A DNA stretch of 5,668 nt, from positions 1 to 5,668 of the forward strand of contig CAILTZ010000414.1 of assembly GCA_903837255.1 (NCBI GenBank). The letters are read 5' to 3'. This DNA is from an uncultured Pirellula sp. (GTDB taxonomy: Bacteria > Planctomycetota > Planctomycetia > Pirellulales > Pirellulaceae). Each line of letters begins with the position of its first letter. The stretch's first letter is position 1. The position numbers and the translations under genes were made by a program. The notes beneath the pieces were generated by a model. That model searched no databases, had not been told where the DNA came from, and saw only the letters and a program-made list of their open reading frames with translations. Positions 1 through 4,840 of this stretch are shown piece after piece.

Positions 1-823
1 CTTCATCGACTCCCTTGGCTTGCACTTGCAGGGGTCGCTTGGGTCGATACGGAATGTTTTCGGGCGAGTACTCGGCAGGCTTTCCATCTGGGGCGGTGTA
101 AGCCCGCATGAAGGAAAAGTCGCCGGTGTGACGGGGCCATTCCCAGTTATCGAGTTCGCCGCCAAAGGCACCGACACTGATCGGTGGCGCGAAGACCAAC
201 CGCACGTCCTTGAGGTAGGTATAGAGGAACAGCACGTAGGTTTTTCCTACGAACATCTCGGCCACTTCGGCCCGCATCCCTGGGTTGTCTTTTTCTGCTT
301 GGAGTTCCAGTTCTTTTTTTCGCCGATCGATGGCCTTGGTCCGATCGACGTAACTCATATCGGGGATTGCCGCCGAGAGGACTTCGGAGGAAACATCGGC
401 GTAGGACTCGGTGATGCGTACCGTGTAGTTCGGCGCAGGGACTTCGTCGGCTCGGCTTTGAGCGATGAAGCCATCGGTGAGCAGATCTCGCTCGGTGGTG
501 CTGGCTTTTTGGATGGCGTCAAAGGCACAGTGGTGGTTGGTGATGATGAGGCCTTGGTTCGAGACGAACGAGCCGGTGCAGCCGTTGACGCGGCAGATCC
601 CATCGACGACGCTTTTTGCTTGTGGATTGAAGATCTCGTCGGCAGATAGTTGGATGCCGCGATTTTTTAGTCCGATGTTCGCCAGTTCGCTGATTGGAAA
701 CATCCCCTCATCGGATCGGACTCGCGAGGGGAACAACGCCGCCAGGGACATCCACAAGAGATTCCAAAGAGCGATACGTCGTAGCGACCAGGCGACCAAG
801 CGCGAGTCAAACACAGCTTTCAT
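1..823 (-). CDS. S46 family dipeptidyl-peptidase (DPP7/DPP11-like), N-terminal part only
   Basis: This is a secreted serine exopeptidase of family S46, whose members remove dipeptides from the N-termini of peptides, usually in the periplasm. The frame runs from ATG at 823 off the left edge, giving 274 residues of a family that is normally about 700 long. Residues 1-37 look like a signal peptide: RR at 15-16, then a hydrophobic stretch, then mature DEGMFP, a typical S46 start. Residues 77-99 carry the family signature with C77, GCTGSFVS (81-88) and TNHHC (95-99), which supplies the catalytic His. A second block at 221-242 contains GGELDNWEWPRHTGDF and should hold the catalytic Asp. The catalytic Ser lies beyond the window. 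GAGGA at 829-833, five bases before the ATG, supports this start. The gene follows fabF by 77 bases on the same strand. Whether it is DPP7 (hydrophobic) or DPP11 (Asp/Glu) in specificity cannot be told, because the determining residues are in the missing C-terminal part. Confidence 0.93.
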   Translation of the reverse strand, partial: MKAVFDSRLVAWSLRRIALWNLLWMSLAALFPSRVRSDEGMFPISELANIGLKNRGIQLSADEIFNPQAKSVVDGICRVNGCTGSFVSNQGLIITNHHCAFDAIQKASTTERDLLTDGFIAQSRADEVPAPNYTVRITESYADVSSEVLSAAIPDMSYVDRTKAIDRRKKELELQAEKDNPGMRAEVAEMFVGKTYVLFLYTYLKDVRLVFAPPISVGAFGGELDNWEWPRHTGDFSFMRAYTAPDGKPAEYSPENIPYRPKRPLQVQAKGVDE

Positions 824-828
824 GGCGA

Positions 829-833
829 TCCTC
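829..833 (-). promoter_or_regulatory. ribosome binding site of the S46 peptidase
   Basis: On the minus strand GAGGA lies five bases upstream of the ATG at 823. It is the clearest Shine-Dalgarno sequence among the minus-strand genes, and it fixes the start at the Met preceding the signal peptide. Confidence 0.6.
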
Positions 834-879
834 AGGGGGTGTAGAACCAACTCACAGTGAAGCGATCGCCGAGTATTGT

Positions 880-894
880 GGGCGAAAAACGCCC
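880..894 (-). terminator. small hairpin just after fabF, possible weak terminator
   Basis: GGGCG and CGCCC form a 5-bp all-GC stem around a T5 loop (minus strand), six bases after the fabF stop codon. There is no U-tract after the stem, so it is not a canonical intrinsic terminator. It could stabilise the 3' end or cause pausing. Read-through into the S46 gene remains possible. Confidence 0.3.
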
Positions 895-900
895 GTCTGC

Positions 901-2136
901 CTAGAGTTTGCTGCAGATGAGAGTCGCGTTGTGGCCGCCGAAGCCGAAACTGTTGTTCATGGCGTATCGGACTTTGCGATTGCGTGGAGTCAGGGGTGTG
1001 TAATCCAAATCGCAGTTCGGATCGGGGGTTTCCAAGTTGATCGTCGGTGGGATGATGTCGTAGTAGCAACTCAGGATTGAAAGGATCATTTCGATCCCGC
1101 CGCTTGCGCCCAGAGCGTGTCCGAGGTGGCCTTTGGTGCTGGAAATTGCGACCGATCGGGCCGACTCTCCGAAGACCGATTTGACGGCGATGGTTTCGGC
1201 TTTATCGCCTAGTGGAGTGCTAGTACCGTGTGCATTGATGTAGTCGATTTGCGTCGAATCGAGCTGGGCTTCGATCAAAGAGTTTCGCATGGCCATCGAA
1301 GCCCCGCGACCGTTTTCATCTGGGGCGGTGATGTGGCCGGCATCGCAGGATCCGCCGTAGCCTAGGACTTCGGCATAGATCTTTGCACCGCGGGCTTTGG
1401 CGTGCTCGAGTTCTTCGAAAATCAAAATCCCTGCTCCTTCGCTCAGGACAAAGCCGTCGCGATCGGCATCGAAGGGTCGACTGGCCTTCTCGGGTGCATC
1501 GTTGCGAGTCGAGAGAGCCTTCATGTTCGAAAAGCCGGCCACACCCATGTGCGTGATGGCTGCTTCGGTTCCCCCAGTGATCAACACATCGGCTTCACCG
1601 GTGCGGATCGATTTGAGGGCATCACCCATAGCGTTGTTGCTCGACGCGCAAGCCGTAGCGATGGCGAAGTTAGGGCCTTTCAGGCCGTATTGGATAGCAA
1701 GATTGCCGCCGGCTGCGTTGAGCATCATCTTGGGGATCGTGAACGGGCTGACACGATCTAGGCCTTTGGTATGCATGCGCAGGATCTGCTCTTCGATCTC
1801 GTTGAGACCTCCGATGCCTGAACCGACTATCGCTCCACAGCGATGGGACTGTTCTTTGGAAAAGTCCAAGCCGGAGTCGATGATGGCGTGGTAAGCAGCC
1901 CACATCGCGAACAAGGAGAAGCGATCCAGACGCTTGAGATCTTTGGGTTCGCACGATATACCCGGATCAAAATTGGGCACATCGCCACCAAAGCGGACTT
2001 TGTGGTGCGTGGCATCTAGGATGGTCAGCGGATGGATACCGCTTTTGCCTTCAAGGATTCCGTTCCATAACGATGGAACATCCAAAGCCAGGGGCGTAAC
2101 ACACCCAAGCCCCGTGACAACAACTCGACGATTCAT
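901..2136 (-). CDS. fabF: 3-oxoacyl-[acyl-carrier-protein] synthase II (KAS II, FabF)
   Basis: A cytoplasmic condensing enzyme of type II fatty acid synthesis. It takes an acyl chain from ACP onto a cysteine and adds two carbons by decarboxylating malonyl-ACP. The 411-residue length matches the family (E. coli FabF is about 413). The thiolase-fold active site is complete: C163 in TACASS, H303 in NAHGTSTP, and K335 and H340 in STKGHLGHALGASG, with the same numbering as E. coli FabF. The glycine-rich NNSFGFGGHNA loop lies at 394-403. The start at 2136 (MNRRVVVTGLG) was chosen because KAS II proteins begin at this strand; an in-frame ATG at 2193 would add 19 residues with no family counterpart. 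No Shine-Dalgarno sequence precedes either start. The gene lies 120 bases downstream of acpP on the same strand, the common acpP-fabF arrangement. C163 is followed by SSNNAMG, where many FabF proteins have xxAHAIG; this is a minor variation. Confidence 0.96.
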   Translation of the reverse strand: MNRRVVVTGLGCVTPLALDVPSLWNGILEGKSGIHPLTILDATHHKVRFGGDVPNFDPGISCEPKDLKRLDRFSLFAMWAAYHAIIDSGLDFSKEQSHRCGAIVGSGIGGLNEIEEQILRMHTKGLDRVSPFTIPKMMLNAAGGNLAIQYGLKGPNFAIATACASSNNAMGDALKSIRTGEADVLITGGTEAAITHMGVAGFSNMKALSTRNDAPEKASRPFDADRDGFVLSEGAGILIFEELEHAKARGAKIYAEVLGYGGSCDAGHITAPDENGRGASMAMRNSLIEAQLDSTQIDYINAHGTSTPLGDKAETIAVKSVFGESARSVAISSTKGHLGHALGASGGIEMILSILSCYYDIIPPTINLETPDPNCDLDYTPLTPRNRKVRYAMNNSFGFGGHNATLICSKL

Positions 2137-2160
2137 GCAACTGCTATCGAAAGAATCAAG

Positions 2161-2190
2161 GGGTTGCCCGACATTCGAGTCGGGCAATCC
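2161..2190 (-). promoter_or_regulatory. stem-loop in the acpP-fabF spacer, fabF-proximal
   Basis: TTGCCCGAC (2164-2172) and GTCGGGCAA (2179-2187) are a perfect 9-bp inverted repeat with a 6-base loop. The stem can be extended by two more GC pairs beyond one mismatch. In minus-strand RNA it sits 25 bases before the fabF start. The downstream bases CCCCUUGAUUCUUUC are only moderately U-rich, so it may be a partial terminator, an RNA processing site or a translational element. The function is inferred; only the structure is seen. Confidence 0.5.
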
Positions 2191-2220
2191 CATGTGACTG
2201 AAGATATGATGCCGATGGAT

Positions 2221-2242
2221 GACCAGCCGACAAGAGCTGGTC
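2221..2242 (-). promoter_or_regulatory. stem-loop just after acpP
   Basis: GACCAGC (2221-2227) and GCTGGTC (2236-2242) form a perfect 7-bp stem with an 8-base loop, 14 bases after the acpP stop codon. No U-tract follows. It is suited to protecting the 3' end of an acpP message or marking a processing point, which would allow acpP to be more abundant than fabF. That role is an inference. Confidence 0.45.
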
Positions 2243-2256
2243 CCGGAGTCAATCGA

Positions 2257-2490
2257 TTAAGATTGCTTCTCGATGTAATCGATGGCTTCGCCAACGCGCT
2301 GAATCTTCTCAGCTGCGTCCTGAGGAATGTCGATATCGAACTCCTCTTCGAACTCCATCACTAGTTCAACTGTATCAAGCGAATCGGCACCCAAGTCATT
2401 GACGAAGTGGGTGTCACGAGTGATTTTGTCTTTCTCGACACCGAGTTGTTCGGCAACGATATCAATGACTCGTTCCTGAATTGATGCCAT
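2257..2490 (-). CDS. acpP: acyl carrier protein (ACP)
   Basis: A small acidic cytoplasmic carrier of 77 residues, the usual ACP length. It holds growing acyl chains as thioesters on a 4'-phosphopantetheine arm and is the partner of FabF encoded next to it. The attachment motif is [12 protein letters not shown], with the modified serine at S37. The rest follows the ACP four-helix pattern: helix I 2-15, acidic helix II 36-50 ([15 protein letters not shown]) and helix III near DAAEKI. The start at 2490 (MASIQERV) matches family N-termini. The frame stays open to an ATG at 2598, but those 36 extra codons are not ACP-like and they cover the predicted promoter. AAGGGG lies 11 bases before the ATG. 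The gene is first of the acpP-fabF pair, with a likely promoter and 5' hairpin upstream. Confidence is high. Confidence 0.97.
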   Translation of the reverse strand: MASIQERVIDIVAEQLGVEKDKITRDTHFVNDLGADSLDTVELVMEFEEEFDIDIPQDAAEKIQRVGEAIDYIEKQS

Positions 2491-2501
2491 GGTCGGGAAG
2501 T

Positions 2502-2507
2502 CCCCTT
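2502..2507 (-). promoter_or_regulatory. ribosome binding site of acpP
   Basis: AAGGGG on the minus strand, 11 bases upstream of the ATG at 2490. The spacing is long but the purine core is strong. It supports the short 77-residue start over the upstream in-frame ATG at 2598. Confidence 0.5.
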
Positions 2508-2532
2508 CAACGAAACTGAAATCTGATAAACG

Positions 2533-2561
2533 AAAAACTGCGCCGACGGCGTCGTCGGCAG
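2533..2561 (-). terminator. GC-rich hairpin followed by T5: terminator or acpP leader hairpin
   Basis: On the minus strand GCCGACG (2559-2553) pairs with CGTCGGC (2548-2542) around a 4-base loop. Two further pairs (C2561-G2538, T2560-A2539) form across a 2-base bulge, and the stem then runs directly into TTTTT (2537-2533). This is the best intrinsic-terminator shape in the window. It could end transcripts from the lipoprotein gene, about 107 bases upstream. Because the predicted acpP promoter would start transcription at about 2562, the same hairpin would also form the 5' end of the acpP message. Confidence 0.55.
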
Positions 2562-2568
2562 GTGACAA

Positions 2569-2598
2569 AAGATAGAGGATTCCAGTAAAACCGGTCAA
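2569..2598 (-). promoter_or_regulatory. predicted sigma70-type promoter for acpP
   Basis: Minus strand: TTGACC (2598-2593; 5 of 6 match TTGACA), an 18-base spacer, then TATCTT (2574-2569; 4 of 6 match TATAAT). It lies 79-108 bases upstream of the acpP ATG, with a predicted start near 2562. Planctomycete promoters are not well defined by consensus, so this is a sequence match only. Confidence 0.4.
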
Positions 2599-2632
2599 GC
2601 CAGGATGGCCAAATCGACCTAGAATCCGAATC

Positions 2633-2660
2633 GGTTTCCTTTAGTTTCCCAAAAGAAACC
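2633..2660 (-). terminator. stem-loop at the 3' end of the lipoprotein gene
   Basis: Seven bases after the lipoprotein stop codon, GGTTTCTTTT and AAAGGAAACC can form a 10-bp stem with an 8-base loop in minus-strand RNA, with one U-G wobble. In plus-strand RNA the same position is a C/A mismatch, so the structure is better on the lipoprotein's own strand. No U-tract follows. It is probably a 3'-end hairpin rather than a canonical terminator. Confidence 0.4.
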
Positions 2661-2667
2661 TGAGTAT

Positions 2668-3609
2668 TTAGCGACCTGAACCCCCCAGCGGTGGTAATCC
2701 GGCCGGTGGTGCTGGCGGCAGGGAACGCGGGAGGCTTGCCCCGCCTGCGGGTGGCAAAGGTGGCAGGCCCGATCCGCCTGGCAGGCCCGGTGCGGCTGGC
2801 AGGCCCGGTGCGGCTGGCAGACCGGCGGCTGGCAGACCGGCGGCTGGCACACCCGGTGAGGCTGGCAGGCCGGCAGCTGGCAACGCCGGTGCGTTGGCAG
2901 GGCCCGGAGGCGCTTGTGTGTTGGTATTTGGAAGTGCTGCGGTTCGCTCGCCGGCCGACTCGCCCATGACTTCGGTGAGGTTTTCAAAGTTCACCACTTG
3001 GACTTCTTCTCCCTCGGCATGGGTGTCGACGGCCATCTCGCAGATCCGCCAGCCATCGACTTCTTTGATCAATGCCCAAACGACTTCGTATTCGCTACCA
3101 GGGACGCCAGCAGCACCCGGTTCGATCCAATTGCTCGAGACCAGCATGACATTGGGATCTTTGGGATCGATCTGTTGGGCTTTGCCGATTTCAAACGATG
3201 CGTTTGGCGATCCGATCGGGGAGATCTCGAGTCCTTTGGAGCGGATTTCTTGGCGAGCTCGGGTCGAGAGGAGCGACTCGATGACTTTCGCGTTGCTGGT
3301 TCGCATCCCTTCCAAGAACGCACCGACGACCTCCTCGGGCTTGATCGGATTGGACAGATTCAGCAGGCTCAGAGGAATCATCTCGTCCTGGGGAGTTGGT
3401 TCAGGCGCAGCACCCTTGTTCGTTGCTAGCACACCGTAATTTGCCGTAGGCGAACCGGGATTTGCCGTGGGCGAACCGGGTGCAGGGCTGGCGGTCTTGG
3501 AACCGGTGCCAGCGTTGGCGTCTTGCGCTAGCTTGTCTTTATTTCCGGAGTCGCAGCCGACTTGTCCAAGCATTGCGGCCAGGGTGGCCGCCCATAGGAT
3601 ACGCTTCAT
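2668..3609 (-). CDS. putative lipoprotein with NTF2-like-looking domain and Pro/Ala/Gly repeat tail
   Basis: An envelope protein of 313 residues and unknown function. Residues 1-18 are a short signal peptide (MKRILWAATLAAMLGQVG) ending at C19. The lipobox is imperfect (Q at -3), so lipidation is likely but not certain. A low-complexity linker follows at 20-75, with two GSPTAN copies at 45-57. The folded part is about 85-212: an N-terminal helix VVGAFLEGMRTSNAKVIESLLS, then GSPNASFEIG, then strands EVVWALIKEVDGWRI (175-189) and VVNFENLTEV. The helix-then-strands order and the closing x-GWRI strand recall NTF2-like/DUF4878-type lipoproteins. I also recall similar proteins in planctomycete genomes, but I assign no name. 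The tail at 233-313 is Pro/Ala/Gly-rich with repeated LPAA(P)G units. AGGA lies 11 bases before the ATG. The gene is divergent from the TPR lipoprotein and upstream of acpP. No enzyme activity is suggested. Confidence 0.85.
   Translation of the reverse strand: MKRILWAATLAAMLGQVGCDSGNKDKLAQDANAGTGSKTASPAPGSPTANPGSPTANYGVLATNKGAAPEPTPQDEMIPLSLLNLSNPIKPEEVVGAFLEGMRTSNAKVIESLLSTRARQEIRSKGLEISPIGSPNASFEIGKAQQIDPKDPNVMLVSSNWIEPGAAGVPGSEYEVVWALIKEVDGWRICEMAVDTHAEGEEVQVVNFENLTEVMGESAGERTAALPNTNTQAPPGPANAPALPAAGLPASPGVPAAGLPAAGLPAAPGLPAAPGLPGGSGLPPLPPAGGASLPRSLPPAPPAGLPPLGGSGR
2764..2886 (-). repeat. in-frame tandem repeats coding LPAAPG / LPAAG units
   Basis: Degenerate 15- and 18-base repeats coding the proline-rich tail of the lipoprotein. 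Two 18-base copies (2780-2797, 2798-2815) are identical, and so are two adjoining 15-base copies (2816-2830, 2831-2845). All unit lengths are multiples of three, so copy-number change would keep the frame. The identity of neighbouring copies suggests recent slippage or duplication. Confidence 0.8.
3440..3481 (-). repeat. 21-base tandem duplication coding GSPTAN(P/Y)
   Basis: Two adjacent 21-base copies (3440-3460 and 3461-3481) differ at two positions and encode seven residues each in the linker just after the lipoprotein's lipidation site. This is a second in-frame length-variable spot in the same gene. Confidence 0.75.
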
Positions 3610-3659
3610 GAGTTGGTAATTCCTGTGAATGATCTTGCGGGATTATCTTTGCCGGATCG

Positions 3660-3674
3660 CGTGGGTGTCCCACG
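3660..3674. promoter_or_regulatory. 6-bp dyad in the divergent spacer (lipoprotein side)
   Basis: CGTGGG, TGT, CCCACG is a perfect 6-bp inverted repeat with a 3-base centre, 51-65 bases upstream of the lipoprotein ATG. It could be a leader hairpin or a protein-binding dyad. No known operator is recognised. Confidence 0.3.
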
Positions 3675-3685
3675 AACAAGCCAGC

Positions 3686-3715
3686 GGAATACCCAATTCC
3701 CAGAACTCGCGTCAA
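3686..3715 (-). promoter_or_regulatory. possible promoter for the lipoprotein gene
   Basis: Minus strand: TTGACG (3715-3710) and TATTCC (3691-3686) with an 18-base spacer. The -35 matches well (5 of 6) but the -10 is weak (3 of 6). A GATAAT box nearer the gene has no good partner. Low confidence. Confidence 0.2.
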
Positions 3716-3726
3716 GAGCACTCTTG
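3713..3726. promoter_or_regulatory. candidate operator palindrome between the divergent genes
   Basis: CAAGAG, CA, CTCTTG is a perfect 6-bp dyad of 14 bases, roughly midway between the divergent starts (3609 and 3815). It overlaps the putative -35 of the lipoprotein gene. The position suits a regulator acting on both genes, but no regulator is encoded nearby. Confidence 0.3.
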
Positions 3727-3801
3727 GCAACTCATCTTGCCCTGGACAATAGAAAATCGGTACCTTTCGGGCGGCTGAATCCATATTTTGCAAATCTCGC
3801 T

Positions 3802-3805
3802 AGGA
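3802..3805 (+). promoter_or_regulatory. ribosome binding site that decides the TPR lipoprotein start
   Basis: AGGA with a 9-base spacer to ATG at 3815. This is the evidence for starting the TPR gene in the frame that encodes the signal peptide rather than in the TPR frame, which has no upstream ATG at all. Confidence 0.55.
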
Positions 3806-3814
3806 ACCTCTGGG

Positions 3815-4578
3815 ATGACCCCGCTTGCAAAGACCTCGACGCTCCAAAACAAACTCTGCCGGAATCAATCGCCGATCGAGTTTCAGCCGCATCGTTTTTT
3901 GGTTGCGGGATTGCTTGCCATCGGAGCTTGGCTTTTTCCGGCTGCCAACTTGGTGCCCGCAATCAGAACGCGCGCGGAGTGGCGATGTACCAACAGGGTC
4001 GCTACGCGGAGGCACTGCAGTACTTTGAGCAGGCCAAGCTGACCGATTCGGCCAACCCTGATACGTACTACAACCTCGGGTCGGCTTACCACAAACTCGG
4101 TGCGGCTGCCAAAGATCCAAAGATGATCGAGAACGCCGAACGGATGTACAACACCTGCTTGGAAATGTCCCCCAATCACGTCGATTGCTACCGTGGCCTA
4201 TCGATCCTCTTGGTCGACAAAGGGCAACCCGAAAAAGGCTTCGCGCTGTTAAAAGACTGGGCTATGAAGAACCCAGGACTGAGCGATCCTCGCATCGAAC
4301 TTGCACGATTGAGCCAAGAGTTCAATCAAAACAAAGTCGCCGAGCAGTACCTCAACGAGGCCTTGGCCATGGACCCGAACAACCCCAGAGCCTGGGCTGC
4401 CAAAGGCCGCTCGCGGGAGATGTCGGGCGATCTGATGATGGCTGTCCAAAACTACGAGCAGAGCCTCGCGCTGAACGCTTCGCAACCGGAACTCTACCAA
4501 CGTATTGGCGCGTTAAAAGTTCGCTTGAGTCAAAGCACACCGACAAACCCCGCCTCGCCACCGACGACGACCCGCTAG
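3815..4578 (+). CDS. TPR repeat lipoprotein, interrupted by a one-base frameshift
   Basis: A probable exported scaffold protein of tetratricopeptide repeats, which bind partner proteins; no partner is evident. From ATG 3815 the frame gives 41 residues with basic QPHR followed by a hydrophobic FLVAGLLAIGAWLF, a good signal core. The TPR body is in the next frame and begins at TCC 3937 as SGCQLGARNQNARG, a plausible lipidation Cys. Joining the two by re-reading T3937 (a -1 shift, or one missing T in the T5 run 3933-3937) gives a coherent 254-residue lipoprotein with C44 at its lipobox (LFSGC). Five TPR units follow, starting about NARGVAMYQQGRYAEAL; the second carries a short insertion (AAAKDPKMIEN). 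The tail is Ser/Thr/Pro-rich. Without the shift, the 3815 frame ends at 4042 after 75 residues. The TPR frame alone has no ATG before 3985, although it stays open upstream to TTG 3613. Sequencing error, real mutation and programmed slippage are all possible. Confidence 0.75.
3933..3937 (+). other. T5 frameshift point in the TPR lipoprotein gene
   Basis: This run joins the signal-peptide frame (reading TGG CTT TTT) to the TPR frame (reading TCC GGC TGC). One extra T would make CTT TTT TCC GGC TGC, that is L-F-S-G-C, a lipobox. The tract is a poor tandem slippery site, because CTT would have to re-pair as GCT. A single TTT-to-TTT slip is possible. Confidence 0.55.
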
Positions 4579-4639
4579 GACAACGAATCGCTTACAGGGC
4601 CGATCGCGGCTGTTTCATTAGAGGTCTGTTTTTTTCAAC

Positions 4640-4669
4640 CGCTGATGAACGCTAATATTCGCTAATTGC
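4640..4669. repeat. iterated 10-base CGCTAAT repeat, copy 1
   Basis: Three consecutive 10-base units, each beginning CGCTAAT or CGCTGAT (4640, 4650, 4660), preceded by a T7 run and CAAC. A second copy with the same three-unit structure and the same leading pyrimidine run plus AACC lies at 5309, on the other side of the antitoxin gene. The 10-base period is about one DNA helical turn. I recall similar CGCTAAT iterations in planctomycete intergenic DNA, but I cannot confirm the family here. Confidence 0.7.
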
Positions 4670-4673
4670 GAAT
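4657..4673. promoter_or_regulatory. 17-base palindrome upstream of the antitoxin gene, possible operator
   Basis: ATTCGC, TAATT, GCGAAT is a perfect 6-bp dyad that includes the third repeat unit. A GATAAT box (-10-like) follows at 4682-4687. TTCGCT inside the palindrome sits 18 bases before that box but matches the -35 consensus poorly. HigA proteins usually bind palindromes over their own promoter, so this is a reasonable candidate operator. It could equally be just part of the repeat. Confidence 0.3.
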
Positions 4674-4840
4674 CCGAATCAGATAATACGCATGACTCAA
4701 GGGCGTCAGCTGTTTCGGCGGTGATGCAACTGGATCGCGCTCAAGCCTCGCCAAGCGATCGATTCAACAAAGGGCGAATCAGACCGCGAAGCTCCAGAGG
4801 CAGTCGAAACAGAGCACGATCTGAAGTTGGATCGGAGTTC

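Larger units (their letters stand above)
4579..4840. other. spacer between TPR lipoprotein and antitoxin: repeats and possible control region
   Basis: No convincing gene. The spacer holds a 4-bp GC hairpin (4599-4610), a T7 run (4629-4635), repeat copy 1, the palindrome at 4657-4673 and a GATAAT box (4682-4687). An open stretch of 39 codons (4725-4844) ends in a TGA overlapping the antitoxin ATG, in the ATGA style. It lacks a start codon and does not resemble a HigB toxin, so it is at best a decayed remnant. Confidence 0.5.

Noticed and set aside
861..870. GCGATCGC palindrome as a regulatory site
   Set aside because: An 8-base palindrome in CGATCG-rich DNA is expected by chance, and no other evidence supports it.
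20..1080. Plus-strand open frames opposite the S46 peptidase (20-649, 465-860, 694-1080)
   Set aside because: The minus strand carries clear S46 and FabF motifs over the same bases. The plus-strand products have no recognisable domain and are mirror frames.
2137..2193. Longer fabF start at 2193
   Set aside because: It adds 19 residues with no counterpart before the conserved MNRRVVVTGLG start, and it has no better ribosome site.
2491..2598. Longer acpP start at 2598
   Set aside because: It adds 36 non-ACP residues, covers the predicted promoter and hairpin, and the 77-residue form has the family length.
2619..2987. Cys/Pro-rich minus-strand frame over the lipoprotein tail
   Set aside because: Its repeated QPPVCQ pattern is the out-of-frame translation of the LPAAG-coding repeats. 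It has no signal peptide or family match.
3613..3814. Extending the TPR gene upstream in its own frame to TTG 3613
   Set aside because: The 67 codons before 3815 have no ATG and no signal peptide, and they run into the divergent spacer and the other gene's start. The frame is merely open.
4595..4635. Intrinsic terminator after the TPR gene (GCCG-ATCG-CGGC hairpin and T7 run)
   Set aside because: The stem is only 4-5 bp and the T run begins 18 bases after it, too far for an intrinsic terminator.
4721..4840. Longer antitoxin start at GTG 4721
   Set aside because: The 40 extra codons are Arg/Ser-rich and unlike HigA N-termini, and the ATG at 4841 fits the family.
4579..4840. HigB toxin gene or remnant upstream of the antitoxin
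   Set aside because: All three plus frames were read. There is no RelE/HigB-like motif, only a start-less 39-codon stretch ending at ATGA.
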